Shown here piece after piece: positions 10,584 to 21,462 of a stretch of 64,000 bases of DNA. The DNA comes from Rostrohypoxylon terebratum. Its lineage: Eukaryota; Ascomycota; Sordariomycetes; Xylariales; Hypoxylaceae. The translations under genes were made by a program, and so were the position numbers. A model generated the notes under the pieces. It was given only the letters and a program-made list of their open reading frames with translations, was not told the DNA's origin and searched no databases. Every line of letters begins with the position of its first letter. Positions within the stretch are counted from its first letter, which is position 1. The stretch is taken from contig MU385866.1 of NCBI GenBank assembly GCA_022497145.1, forward strand, positions 1 to 64,000. Reading direction: 5' to 3'.

Positions 10584-12277
10584 TTATATATCACTAGTTA
10601 ATTTAACTGTGAGCATCCCGCGTGATGGAACCAATGCGGTAACTGTCCCTTCGGCGAGTGTAGCTTCTACAAGAGCTACGGACCGACTGTTATCCGTCAC
10701 GTACGCCTCGGCAGTTGCCGGGGTAAAGTCGGCGAATGAAACCTTGACAGATTGTTGCGATCCCCCGGAATTCAGGAAGACGACTACAACGGAACCGTCA
10801 ACGTTCTTGAACGCAGTGATGCCGGTGCTAGAGACACTGCCCGAGGTGCTGACGCGATAGGCTCCGGGGCGTACAAATCTTGACCACATTGCAAACGCCC
10901 AAAGACGCCCAGAGGGAGTAACCGTTTCACCATCACTCGCGACGAGATATGAAGATGCTTGAAATTGGTTAACCTCCACGCCTTGCCAGCTATTTCGCAT
11001 CCAGTTAGCCCTATTCAGAATTTATATCATTTATCTCATATCTCATATCTCATATGGTAACAACTTACTATATGTAGGCAGACAGGTTGGCGTTAGCAAG
11101 ACCGTTATGGATCTTGGAGGCCCAGGTAAACCCTTCGCACTGCCCTCCAGCACTGTACCAAGTCGCACACCACCGCGACTGGAGATCGGCGGCTTCGGTC
11201 TGCCACGTCTTCAGGTTGGTTGAAATGACAGAATTGGGATCACTCGAGTACATATGGCTCGTAATATATTTCAAATATTTCTCCATGCCAGCCGAGACGA
11301 GACCTTGGGTGATACTCTTCTGGGAGTTCCAACCCACTACGCCACATACGGTCAACATGTTACTATAACAAACATCCCCAATAGTAACTAGGGGGGATAA
11401 CGACACGGACAAGGATAGAAGGGTACAAGTATAAATTCACTTACTCGCGTCACAGCACGTCAAGGACACATTGCTCAGCCCATCCTTCTCCAACGAAGCT
11501 GCCCTATTAACAGTTAACCCCCTCCCCAAAATAGCATCAAGGCTACCATACTTACAAGATGGGGATGAACGATGAGGCTTCGTTAGCACCAGACTGCATC
11601 GACGAATAACTCGTGCTAAAAAGTCCACATGAGCCGTGACCTCCACTAACAGCTAGGATATATATATATTATTATACGTACACGTAGTCGGGCTCGTTCA
11701 AGAAACCAAGCTGGGTGATGGGAATGCCACGGGCATTATAATACTTGACGTACTGCACCAGGAAGTCCGCGTACGCTTGACGCCAGTCTCCCGAGGAACA
11801 AGTATGACCAGGAGTTCCACAGAGATAGCCCCCGTTGTTTTCGTTATTGTTGGTTTTCATGAATCCAGGCGCGCTCCATGCGTCTGCATATATGGTAGAC
11901 ACCCCATACTTCATTGCTTGTTGGCTGAACCAGACCTGGCCGCGGTCGTCATCATCGAAGGTATAGTTCGCAGCTGCGGTAGGGCCACCAGGGCTCTTCG
12001 GAAGGATGCTGTCACTAGCATCATTACCCGAGCCGATACGATTCCGAATAATTGTAAGCCCGGCGCCGGTAGTTGTGTTAAACAGATAGTCAAGTCCCTG
12101 CCGTTGGGGATCCCCAGAAAGCATGTCCCTGAACTCGGCAGCTCGTCCAAAAGCTTGTGACACGCCGAAGCCGTCTATTTGCTGTAACGAAGAGGCAACA
12201 TTGACCGTCACGCCTGCTTGGGCATAGGTTTGCCCTATGCCGGCGACGGCTGTGACCAAGGCAAGGAGACAATGCAT
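10584..12277 (-). CDS. Secreted GH30-family glycoside hydrolase (xylanase-like)
   Basis: Five exons: 11682-12277, 11556-11615, 11445-11503, 11069-11336, 10584-10989, giving 462 aa. Residues 1-19 form a signal peptide ending near TYAQ, so the enzyme should be secreted. The mature part opens with the GH30 pattern Q-x-I-D-G-F-G-x-S and continues with IYADAWSAPGFMKTN. The LGFLNEPDY motif supplies the likely acid/base Glu195, TWQTEAADL the likely nucleophile Glu286, and a beta-rich C-terminal domain ends with a P-S-R-G-M-L-like strand. Length and motifs resemble fungal GH30 subfamily 7 (glucuronoxylan-acting); a subfamily 5 beta-1,6-galactanase is the main alternative. Exons 2 and 3 are only 60 and 59 nt but are required to restore the segment between NEPDY and CCDAMGW. 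The stop codon lies about 25 bp from the AT-rich island. Confidence 0.88.
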
Positions 12278-13655
12278 TTTCTTGATGGTCTTTGGTTGAT
12301 CACTCTAAGCCACTCGGCGAAGTCTACTAAAGCGTCAAAGACGGACATGTAGGCAAAAGCCCACGAGATATAGAAAAAAATGACATTAGCCATCGCACAT
12401 ATCCGAGCAGCCGAAGCGTTTAAAAACAATTAAGTTTAATTCGTAATTAATATAAATCTCCGCAATAGTCAAAATATGCCATGAAGTTTATGCTCGAGTT
12501 TTAATTAAAAAATGGACTATTTTAACAATCTGAGTCCTGTTATCGCTTGTAGTGTGATGCTGGGTAGGCTCACATAAGAGTATCAAATATCAAATACACT
12601 ATACCAATTGCACAAAGTGCATTAAATAAATCACCCGACATCCATCGAAATTCCCTCAATCCGGGTCGGTTAACATCTGGATTGGGATTCGTGCAAAATC
12701 TCCAACACCATCGGTAGTCAGCGACGCCCAGGCATACAAGTCTCGGTGAACATTTAGCTTCACAACACACCTTCATACATTATGATAAGCGGTGGGCTAT
12801 CCAGCAGTTGTGATTGGACCATATCTGCAATGGATGCAGCCAAAATCCAACAGACGGGGGTTGAGCTGTAGCTCGCCGTCTATGGTCAGCTAGCATTGCT
12901 CTCGATTCCAAGAGGCTTCGCCCAGCTAGATAGGCATATCTACTCTCGGATATATCACGTATTGTTCGCCCGCATTAGCGTGTCTTCGAAATCAGGCAAA
13001 GAAGGGCGCAAAGTAGGGCGACGCTGTCCAAATCACTCGTGCAATTCATCTAGGTTACAACCTCGAAAGGTAATCAAGCCCAAGTCTTTCCGGGGCGACT
13101 GTGTTCTCGCCTCTGCCGGATCGTCATTGGTCAATACCACTCCTCCATCCATAAACTATAGGGCAACTACACCATTGCGCCGAGATTCTGTGCAAGGCGA
13201 CTGTTATACCAGAGAATGCAAGATGCCCATGTCAAGGAGATTGACACCACCAATTCCGAGCGTATAGCAGCGGTGACGCCCAATCACTACATGTCATCTC
13301 CCGCCCTCCTTTAATCATCATTCCATCGAAGAGAAGTGCAGAAAAATCTATCCTCGCGTTGGTTGCCGACCTCTACGGATGTTGTTGGACTATACCCTGT
13401 CTCATCTTGTTATAAATTCGTAGTTTTCCTCCTAGCAGCTTACACCCATTCCCCAAGAGACGATTTACATTTGCTTTCACCTCTCCAGCGTATGGATATT
13501 TCTAACTTGATCCGACCCAAACCAGACATTTCACGAGGCCCCCTTCCGACGTGTTGTGAGAAATCCATAACTGAGGAGCTGAGGTCCATCTCTAGGGATC
13601 TTCTTCCCCCCCTTTTCTTGGGATACACTATTTGAATTGCTAGATTGCCTTCAAA
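12278..13655. other. Intergenic, divergent promoter region
   Basis: This separates the GH30 gene (minus) from the next gene (plus), so it should hold both promoters. A moderately AT-rich patch lies at 12420-12520. A GGCTAA hexamer (as TTAGCC on the plus strand) sits at 12386-12391. Open frames at 12570-12776, 12896-13267 and 13336-13635 have no recognisable homology, lack good splice or start context and are judged non-coding. Confidence 0.5.
12386..12391 (-). promoter_or_regulatory. XlnR/Xyr1-like GGCTAA site upstream of GH30
   Basis: On the gene's coding strand this reads GGCTAA, about 110 bp upstream of the GH30 start codon. GGCTAR is the established binding core of the fungal xylanase activator XlnR/Xyr1, so the site fits a hemicellulase role. 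A hexamer occurs often by chance; regulation is inference. Confidence 0.3.
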
Positions 13656-15627
13656 ATGGCTGGATATCCGAAAATTATCAATCTTGACGAACTGCACGGA
13701 ACCCATAGACCTCACGCCCCTATAGGTCCCGTCGGCCCGGGTAGTCGTCCGCATGATACACAACTACCTTCCGAGCAGCCGGTGGATGTAGTCAGAGGAC
13801 GATCCATAGAGATATCAGACGTTAGTGGAGACCTTAGAACTGTTAATGACATGAGAGAAGATCTCACGGAATACACCATCTTCCGATTTGAGAAGATGCC
13901 GGCGCAAAACCAGTATGATGACGAAGGCAAGCCTCAATTGCCTACGTGGGATAGGGCGCTCCGAGTTCGAGTTCCTGGCATTTCTCCTAGGGAAATCATC
14001 CGAGAAATACAGCATCTCAACAGGAACACGCGGAATCTGAGCGACAAGCTGAAGTCTTTGAGCCCCGTATTGCAACGTCAGGTAGACAAGGCGCAAGAAG
14101 ATCTTGCCTTGGAGAATCCCGACCCGATCAACTACCATTGGGTTCTCGTCCAATTGGATCACCAGCTGAGAGAGATTGGTCCTTACTTCATGATCGCCAG
14201 TAGGAGGCATTCGACGCACAGGGCACGCTAGTATGCAATGCCTGACATTCTTTTCTTCCCTTTCTAGTATCACGTCGATTCTCTTGGGAGCAGACACTTC
14301 CGATAAATGCACCAAACGAGTCAATACCCTCCCCTAATAAGCAGTCACTGATTCTTGTTGTTATAGTGGACCGACCAGGAGGCGATCTTACGGGCGAAGC
14401 AGTAATAGGCACGAGAGAAAATCGTACGAGAGAATATCACTGCGAGCCTTTTTTAAACGCACGCCCAGGCCAAACGCCGATATTGCCATGCTTTGGGAAG
14501 CGAAGAACTTGCGCAGCAACCAAGTCGTTCGCCCACATTCACAGCCTCATCCATATCAGCGCTCGCCTCAGAACCCACAGCAGCCGCACGTTAACCAACA
14601 GCCACAATCCCAGCCAGGCTTAGGTTCCGATCCACGAGCACAACAGCCGGGCACTAATCCAGGAATTCGCACGCCAGTTCAACCGAACGGGGTTCGTGGC
14701 CCGCCAGCCGCAACACCATACCCTAATAAACCTGGATTGCTTCATGGTGTGAACCTAGTGAGCAATGCTGCAAATGGTAGTACACACATAAGTAGAGGCA
14801 GAGAAGGCGAGCCAACTACAAGCCACGGTAATCGGATCGATATTGAAAGCGAATCGGATTATTCCAATTATTTATCGATGGATGAGTCAACCGACAGTCC
14901 GATGACTCCTGATACTTCTCAACCCGGGTCACCAGGAAACGACATAGGTCATGCCCGTGTCGGTGGCGGAGGCCGAGTACGCGCTAGCAACAAGAGTACG
15001 AGATATGATGGCGGTATTCCTGACCGACCGACCTCGAGAAGTCAGCAAAATCTCAATGTTAATAGTAGCCCGGGAATACAGCCCGCCACTGTTCAAGGTC
15101 CTCGCCGTTCGGCACCCCGGCATCTGGCTTCGCCACAGCAGGTAGACATCGGTAGAGTTAGAGAGGAAGCTTATCTCGCGGGTATTCGTCGTGGGAGAGA
15201 CGAGAAGAAGGTTTCCAGAGAACGAGCGTATCGTGAAGGTAGACGCCCACGGTCCAAACCACGTATCTTCTTAGGGGCTCGGTCACCGAGCCCTCCACAT
15301 AGAAGACATATACCTCGTCCCGATCCTGAAAGATTACGCCATATAGTAGAGCTGGATGAAGGGGTAACCCGTTTTAATCGTCTATCGCTTGACGAAGAAG
15401 ACGACCGCGATCACGTACCTCGTCGCGCGGACGCGCGCCAACAGAGAGAATTTGAATATCTCATGCATCAAGGATCAGTTTTGGAAGATGACCCTTTCGA
15501 TTGCGAGAGACCCCCGCATACAAGGTATGGGCGCAGACGACACCAAGAGACTTACATGTCGGATGACTCTGAAAGCGACCTTAGTTTACCGGAAAGGAGT
15601 ACTAATAATAGGTGGTCCGGCTATTGA
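13656..15627 (+). CDS. Fungal-specific protein of unknown function, largely disordered
   Basis: Two exons, 13656-14230 and 14367-15627, encode 611 aa. The 136-nt intron (GTATGC...TTATAG) was chosen because it keeps the frame open into the segment YERISLRAFFKRTP. Residues about 65-190 look helical and folded, with WDRALRVRVPGISPREIIRE and a coiled-coil-like L-x-x-x-L pattern. A short basic conserved-looking segment follows (about 205-235). The rest is Pro/Gln/Ser-rich, then Arg-rich with SPSPPHRRH and an acidic LSLDEEDDRD run. No catalytic motif, signal peptide or membrane span is seen. The folded N-terminal part resembles hypothetical proteins of other filamentous ascomycetes as far as I recall, but no function is known to me. 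ATG context (TCAAAATGG) is good. Confidence 0.75.
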
Positions 15628-16475
15628 GCTGTAGCAAGATTTTTAATCTATTTTTTTTTATTTCAGTGTTGCGACTCTGGTTGGTTCTCTTCCTCTGCTT
15701 TAATAAGTAGGAATGGCGTTTACATTTTGAGGGAAAAAAAAGGTGTTTAACAAGAGTGCACCCAATGTTCAATGTTTTACGTAAATCCAGTGATTACAAT
15801 TTCAAATTGTGCAACTTCTATGTCGATGTAAACAAGGTACATAGTTGTTATATGAATTTGGCTGGTACTTTCCTATATAGATGATTGCCCAGTGAGGTTG
15901 AGCTTTGTCCACGGTGTATGTACCTAACTAAAGTAGTACTCACATGTCAATATAAACATTGAAGGTCAAACCTTCAAGGGCTGCAAGGTTGCATGGGAAA
16001 GAGCTTAAGGATGTAGATAAGTACATTGTACTTGACGTAATGATGCATTACGTATGGGTCAACAGGTATGAATTACTTGACAAGTTGCGGATGAGCGATT
16101 TCGTGGTGACGATATAGCGGGGTTTTTTTGGCTTTTTGAAAAACCATCTGCGGATGAGTTGGAGGGGCAATTGTAAGTTGCGCCTACTGTAGTAGACCCC
16201 CCCACCTTACCTACCTGGGTTCCTCTGTTTCCTCTGTTTCCTGACCTATTGGACCTATGAGATCCTGTCAAACAAATAAAATCATCCGTTTCGATTTATA
16301 CATCAACACTGCTAAGCTTCTCCTCCCTCTCCCGAGTTATTTTCTTACCCTTCTCTTCATGTTGAACCTATTGTCTACTCCTCATTCAATATCGAGTTGG
16401 ACTATCCCATCACCCCACAAGCTTCCACCACCTTCATCTTCGTATCTGTATTCATAGCTGTATCAATTGCCCAAA
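15628..16475. other. Intergenic, TPI promoter
   Basis: Downstream of the 611-aa gene and upstream of triosephosphate isomerase, both on plus. The last 150 bp (about 16320-16470) are pyrimidine-rich (runs like CTTCTCCTCCCTCTCC), a common leader feature of highly expressed fungal glycolytic genes. A poly-T/A stretch near 15650-15740 may mark the upstream gene's 3' end. No other gene seen. Confidence 0.5.
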
Positions 16476-17531
16476 ATGGCACGCAAGTTCTTCGTCGGCG
16501 GCAACTTCAAGATGTAGGGTCTTCCTGTGTCACGTCTACAAAAGCGCTCGTTGTGTCCACGTCTATGTGTTCATATGATCAAAACTCGAGGGCATGTGGT
16601 ACTAGGAGCTAATGTGATTTACCGCATGTATAGGAACGGGACTATCTCGTCTATCACGGAGATTGTCGAGAACCTCAACAAAGCCCAGCTAGACCCCAAC
16701 ACCGGTAAGCCTCCTTGTACTATTTCCCTTCCCCTATCCTCTATGATCCCGCCCCTTTTTCATTCGACTTGACCACTGCAACGATAATGTAGCTTTGCTC
16801 ACATCTTCGTCGTACTATCAGAGACTGTCATAGCTCCACCGGCCCTCTACCTCCTCCTCGTTCGTGAACATGCCAAGAAGGAAATAGGTGTTGCCGCGCA
16901 GAATGTTTTCGACAAGCCCAACGGTGCCTTTACTGGTGAAATCTCTGTCTCTCAACTGAAAGATAGTGGCATCAACTGGGTCATTCTCGGCCACTCCGAG
17001 CGACGGACCATTTTAGCTGAGAGCGATCAGGTTGTTGCTTCTAAGACCAAGTATGCTACTGAAAATGGCGTCAGCGTCATTTGGTGCTGTGGCGAATCCT
17101 TGGAGCAACGAGAGGCTGGTAAGACTCTCGAAGTTATTGCTGCTCAGCTAGCGGCCCTGAAGTCTCAGATCTCGGACTGGAGCAAGATTGTCATCGCCTA
17201 CGAGCCTATCTGGGCCATTGGTACTGGCAAGGTTGCTACTACCCAGCAGGCCCAGGAGGTCCACGCTTCCATCCGAGCCTGGTTGGCCAAGGAAGTGAGC
17301 GAGGCCGTTGCTGACCAGACTAGAATCCTATACGGCGGCAGCGTCAGTGAGAAGAACTGCAAAGATCTGAGCAAGGAGAAAGATATCGACGGCTTCCTCG
17401 TTGGCGGTGCCAGTCTCAAACCTGCATGTGAGTATTACATCATCATCGTCATTGACCAGATGGCTTCATACCGTCGAACTAGGCTGATAATTCATATAGT
17501 CGTGGACATTATCAACAGCAAACTATCGTGA
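16476..17531 (+). CDS. Triosephosphate isomerase
   Basis: Glycolytic/gluconeogenic enzyme that interconverts dihydroxyacetone phosphate and glyceraldehyde 3-phosphate in the cytosol. Four exons: 16476-16513, 16634-16704, 16822-17427, 17500-17531, giving 248 aa, the normal length. All hallmarks are present: start MARKFFVGGNFKM with substrate-binding Asn and Lys, electrophile His in ILGHSERR, catalytic Glu in AYEPIWAIGTG, and the phosphate-binding LYGGSV and GFLVGGASLK loops. The first two introns (120 and 117 nt) split the beginning of the gene after GNFKM and after LDPNT, as I expect for fungal TPI genes. The last exon encodes only the C-terminal VDIINSKLS. Single-domain TIM barrel acting as a homodimer. 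Nothing odd. Confidence 0.97.
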
Positions 17532-17892
17532 ATGGGATAAGCTTGAGAACCGAGCAAGCAGTCACGATTGATAAGAAAGGCGAGATGACGCCTCAATTAG
17601 CGTGAACTACAGAAGCCAAGACCAAGTGATGGTTTCATCTGTTTGCTTGCTATACCAAGTCAACAATAGTAGGATAATATTCTTTCTATCGAAAATATGA
17701 TCCCCGGGGCTTAGGATATCCCCGTGACCGAGAAGGTTAGCGACTATAGGATGCCTAGTGAACGCCTGTAGAAGCTGTACCTATTTAGCCTTATGATATC
17801 ATGCGCTTTCAATCATGCTAAACACTGGGCTCGTAGTCATACAAGGTTATTATGATTTTTTTATGACCAACTCCATGCTTTTGTTATTATGA
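17532..17892. other. Intergenic between convergent genes
   Basis: Terminal region shared by TPI (plus) and mL43 (minus). Only short AT-rich stretches that could serve 3'-end formation are visible; no gene is seen. Confidence 0.5.
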
Positions 17893-18467
17893 CTATACTG
17901 GCATGCCGTTGCCATGGTAAGGACTCCATACACCTCTCACGCTCTCGTTGATACTCGTGATTGGCTTGTTGACCTTCTTAATCTTCTCCCCGCTTGCATC
18001 TCGCAGCAATTCCACCTTTTTTAAAATTTGGAGCGGATCCATATTCTTCACGCAAATGGACTTCTGTTTGCCGTTGATATAATGGCCGGTGAGCACTGGG
18101 TGTTTGTGTGGCCTAGGTGATACGGTGAACTCGATTTGTGGGTGAGAGGAAGCGAATTTGGACAGTTGGGATTTGATGAACGAGCTTCATGAAATGTATG
18201 GTTAGGGTTGCCGTTTGTAGAGAAGGTGTGAGTTGAATGGTTTTGCTTCCTTACTTCATTCCTCTCGAGCTTCCAGAATAGTCGCAATAGTGGATGTCGA
18301 TCTTTTTGCATTGTAAGATGAAGGCGCCAATGCCATTCTGATATTGAAAGGTTTGTCAGTCTAGTCCAGTCCCCTTTTCTAAGTTATCGATGAGACAGAA
18401 ACTTCTAAATGCATAAGTCGGGGATTACCTGTCCAACGGACACTTTTTCTAATGCCCTGATTGTCAT
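17893..18467 (-). CDS. Mitochondrial large-subunit ribosomal protein mL43 (Mrpl51)
   Basis: Three exons: 18429-18467, 18255-18337 and 17893-18184, giving 137 aa, close to the usual 140. It reads MTIRALEKVSVGQ, then NGIGAFILQCKKI...CDYSGSSRGM, then SFIKSQLSKFAS and the highly conserved RPHKHPVLTGHYINGK, ending SPYHGNGMPV. It belongs to the L51/S25/CI-B8 thioredoxin-fold family and is a structural part of the mitochondrial 54S (large) subunit. As in other members, the basic N-terminus probably serves import, with no separate presequence. It is divergently placed from U1-70K with about 610 bp between start codons, so some promoter sharing is possible. The small exons mean that only the last one stands out as an open frame. 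Confidence 0.95.
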
Positions 18468-19077
18468 TCTGTCGCGCCTACCTATAATCTGGTGAAGAAA
18501 TCCGGTAGGCGATTCTTTTTCGAAAAGTAGGAGACTCAAATAATTCAATGTTGTAACTGGTCGGCTATAAACCGGTTAAATCATGCCTACTATTACACCA
18601 CTATGTACCTAGTACTCTGTACTATGTACCTATCTAGTAGTACTAGGTATGTAAGCCTTGATATGCATATGTACCTAGGTACCCTAGTACGTACTGGTAC
18701 TAGTGCATACTAGGTAGTACCTGCCAAGATTCACATCAGTATGTACTACATTGTAGTGAAGTACCCACGTACTTATGGGTCGAACCTAAAATTGTATGGA
18801 GCAAGAGCATCCAGGGAAAGCTTCCAAGCAATTTCCTCGACTCTCTTCTTCTCCCAAACACCCCCGAAATCGAAATCCGACGCGAAACATCATCACCCAT
18901 CTTTTCTTTCATCTACCTAATCCATATGATATCTTCTCGTCGACCTAGCTTGCCTTCGAGTCGTTCTTTGTTCCACCGTTAAACTCACATCCAACCTTTC
19001 TGATTCTTATTTATTTATTTATTCTTATAACTAAACTAAACCCTTCACCATCTCATTTACGGGACAAATACGCGACA
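18468..19077. other. Divergent promoter region with TACCTAGG-type repeats
   Basis: It lies between mL43 (minus) and U1-70K (plus). From about 18590 to 18725 the sequence is dominated by short palindromic units such as GTACCTAGGTACC, ACTAGGTA and TAGTACTAGG, able to form many small hairpins. A pyrimidine-rich stretch lies near 18840-18870. No gene seen. Confidence 0.55.
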
Positions 19078-20567
19078 ATGACGGACAAGCTACCTCCGAA
19101 TCTCCTCGCACTCTTCGCGCCGCGACCACCTTTGCGATGGGTACCTGCGCCAGATTTCCCCCCAGAGCAGCGAAAAACCCATGCTATCACCGGTCTTTCT
19201 GAATATCTTCCTGCTCTTGCTACCTACAAGGACAAGGATGGATATCAACCTACTGAGAGTTGGCTTCAGATGCGCGACAGGAAAAAACTGGAAAAGAAGT
19301 ACCAGCAGGAGAAAAGATTAATTGAGGGACCAATGAACTGTTAGTCATCTACCTATCTCAACCATCTCGTCGACCTTTATCTACCTGTCATTAAAACAAA
19401 AGTGTCATTAACGTTTGATCAACAGATAAACCCAATGATGATCCTAATATCCGCGGCGATCCTTTCAAGACCTTGATAGTCGCCCGTCTTAGCTACGATG
19501 CTAATGAGCATGACCTCGAGAAGGAGTTTGGCCGTTTCGGTCCTGTCGAACGCGTATGTGGTACCTACATTTTTGTCGTGTAGCAGTTCGCGCTGATGAT
19601 TATCTAGATTCGTATCGTCACCGATACTCATGCAAACGAAAAGCCAAACAAGAAGAAGAAGCCCCACCGTGGATATGCTTTTGTTGTTTTTGAACGTGAG
19701 AAAGACATGAGAGGTAATACTGCCATTAATTTTCCCTTAGATTATCCATCTCGAACCCTTAGGATCCACTTTGCCCATGTCTCTCACACGAGATCTGGCC
19801 CTCAAGCATGCCGATCTCCTCTCCTTCCTCCCTTCCTCTCCTTCCTTTCCCCCTTGCTGTCGAGATGAGGTATGAAGCAATTGGTAAGGCTTTACTGACA
19901 AACGCGCGTCAATGCGCACATGTGACTAGCTGCACTAGATGGCTGCGACGGAATCCGTATTAGGGACCGTCGAATCAAGGTTGATGTTGAAAGAGGCCGA
20001 ACAGTTAAGGGCTGGAAGCCTCGTCGGTTTGGTGGTGGTCTGGGTGGTCGAGGATACTCCAAGGCTGCGCCTCCCCAGCCTAGAGGGCCCGGATTTGGAG
20101 GCGGCTTTGGCGGCCGTGATTTTCGCGGAGGCTTTCAAGGACGTGGAAGGGGAGGCTTCATGGGTGGTCGCGATCGCGGTTTTCGAGGAGGAGGCGCCGG
20201 TGGTGACTTCGGCTCTGGCCGCGATCGTGGTTTCGGTCCTCAGAACGGTTATAACCCGCCGCCAAACGCACCGGCCGGACCCACCTGGGGCGGTCGTCGT
20301 GGCTTTGGTGGGGGCGACCGTGATCGCAATGGACCAGGGGGTGGTGGGTATGACTCGCGCAACGGCAGTCGCTCATATGATGATAGATCTGGCGGACATC
20401 GTGACGGAGGCAGATTCGGTGACCGCGATCGTCGGAGCGGCGCCAACTTCGAGCCGGTTCGTGGCGGACGAGAGCACCGGGACTTCGATAGGTCGAGAGA
20501 GGACGAGAGTCGAAAACGGGGCTACGAAGGCAGCTATGAAGATCCACGCAAACTTCGACGATACTAA
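19078..20567 (+). CDS. U1 snRNP 70 kDa protein (U1-70K / Snp1)
   Basis: Core protein of the U1 snRNP that binds stem-loop I of U1 snRNA for 5' splice-site recognition in the nucleus. Four exons: 19078-19339, 19426-19553, 19608-19713, 19930-20567, giving 377 aa. Residues 1-95 are the U1-70K N-terminal domain (LPPNLLALFAPRPPLRWVP, EYLPALATYKD). An RRM at about 102-185 has RNP2 TLIVARL and RNP1 HRGYAFVVF. The conserved RIRDRRIKVDVERGRT follows, then a long Gly/Arg-rich tail with many RGG and RDRD units in place of the classic SR tail, ending DPRKLRRY. The third intron (216 nt) is the longest in the gene and carries a long pyrimidine tract. Ends convergently with MRT4. Confidence 0.96.
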
Positions 20568-21462
20568 GCCGACTTTCTTATCGAGACAAGAGTAGCTTTG
20601 TCTTGGTGGGTATCCTCTGTCTTCCGTACTTCTGCACACACGTCACTACCTTGACTTCTCCTTCTGCCTTTTGACACCAAGGGTAAGCAAGGGTAAGATC
20701 GTTTTGAAAGCTACTGGATGAACGACAGCTACTCCCAAATTACCCGGCGATCTATCATAAGGTAAACGGGATAAAAAAGGATACCAACAACCCGAGCAGC
20801 TTTGACAAGATCGGAAACACTACACTTTATCCCTCCCCTTATCTCGGTCTTGTTTAATGCCTATTTATCATCCGGATCGCCATAGTCCCAGCTTTGCTAT
20901 CAGAATTGGAGAGGTAACGCTGCTTTCTTTTCCTTAACACCCTCACATGTACTCTATAATGATCGTAGGGAATAATCGCGAGGTCTAGTCAAGTCGCGCG
21001 CAATAAAAGACGAATATTATGTTTTTCCCCCAGGTAAGGTCGGAGGTAAGAGATTACGAAAAAAAAAAGCCTACTGACCGGGATGTTTTTTAAAACGGAG
21101 AAGCATCGGGCGAACAGGAGCAACAAGTAATTGAGCTTGAACATATGGTGCAGCAGAAGATAGTTTTTGCTTGATCTATTCTCAAGCAGTGATGAATTGT
21201 AAAATAGTTGCGGGAGAAAGACTTTGATGCCACGGCCATATTTGGCGGACAATCCTACCTAATTGTCTGCCTGCCAGGCGTTCACATGCAGTACCCTCAT
21301 GAAATAGCGAAACTCCAATCATATACCAGCCCTTCATTTTACCTCTACCGAACGCCAGCAACCAATGGTATCGCCGTAAATGCACACAGATAAGTTAGAT
21401 ACGGTCGAGGGAAATAATTAGAAGAGGAGAGAATGCGACTGTGACCATATGACGTCCCCTTT
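20568..21462. other. Intergenic between convergent genes
   Basis: 3' regions of U1-70K (plus) and MRT4 (minus). A short direct repeat, AAGGGTAAG twice, lies at about 20680-20697. Small open frames here show no recognisable protein. No RNA gene recognised. Confidence 0.45.

Noticed and set aside
12570..13635. Several 68-123 codon open frames upstream of the 611-aa gene
   Set aside because: No domain, poor start context, not joined by plausible introns to anything recognisable.
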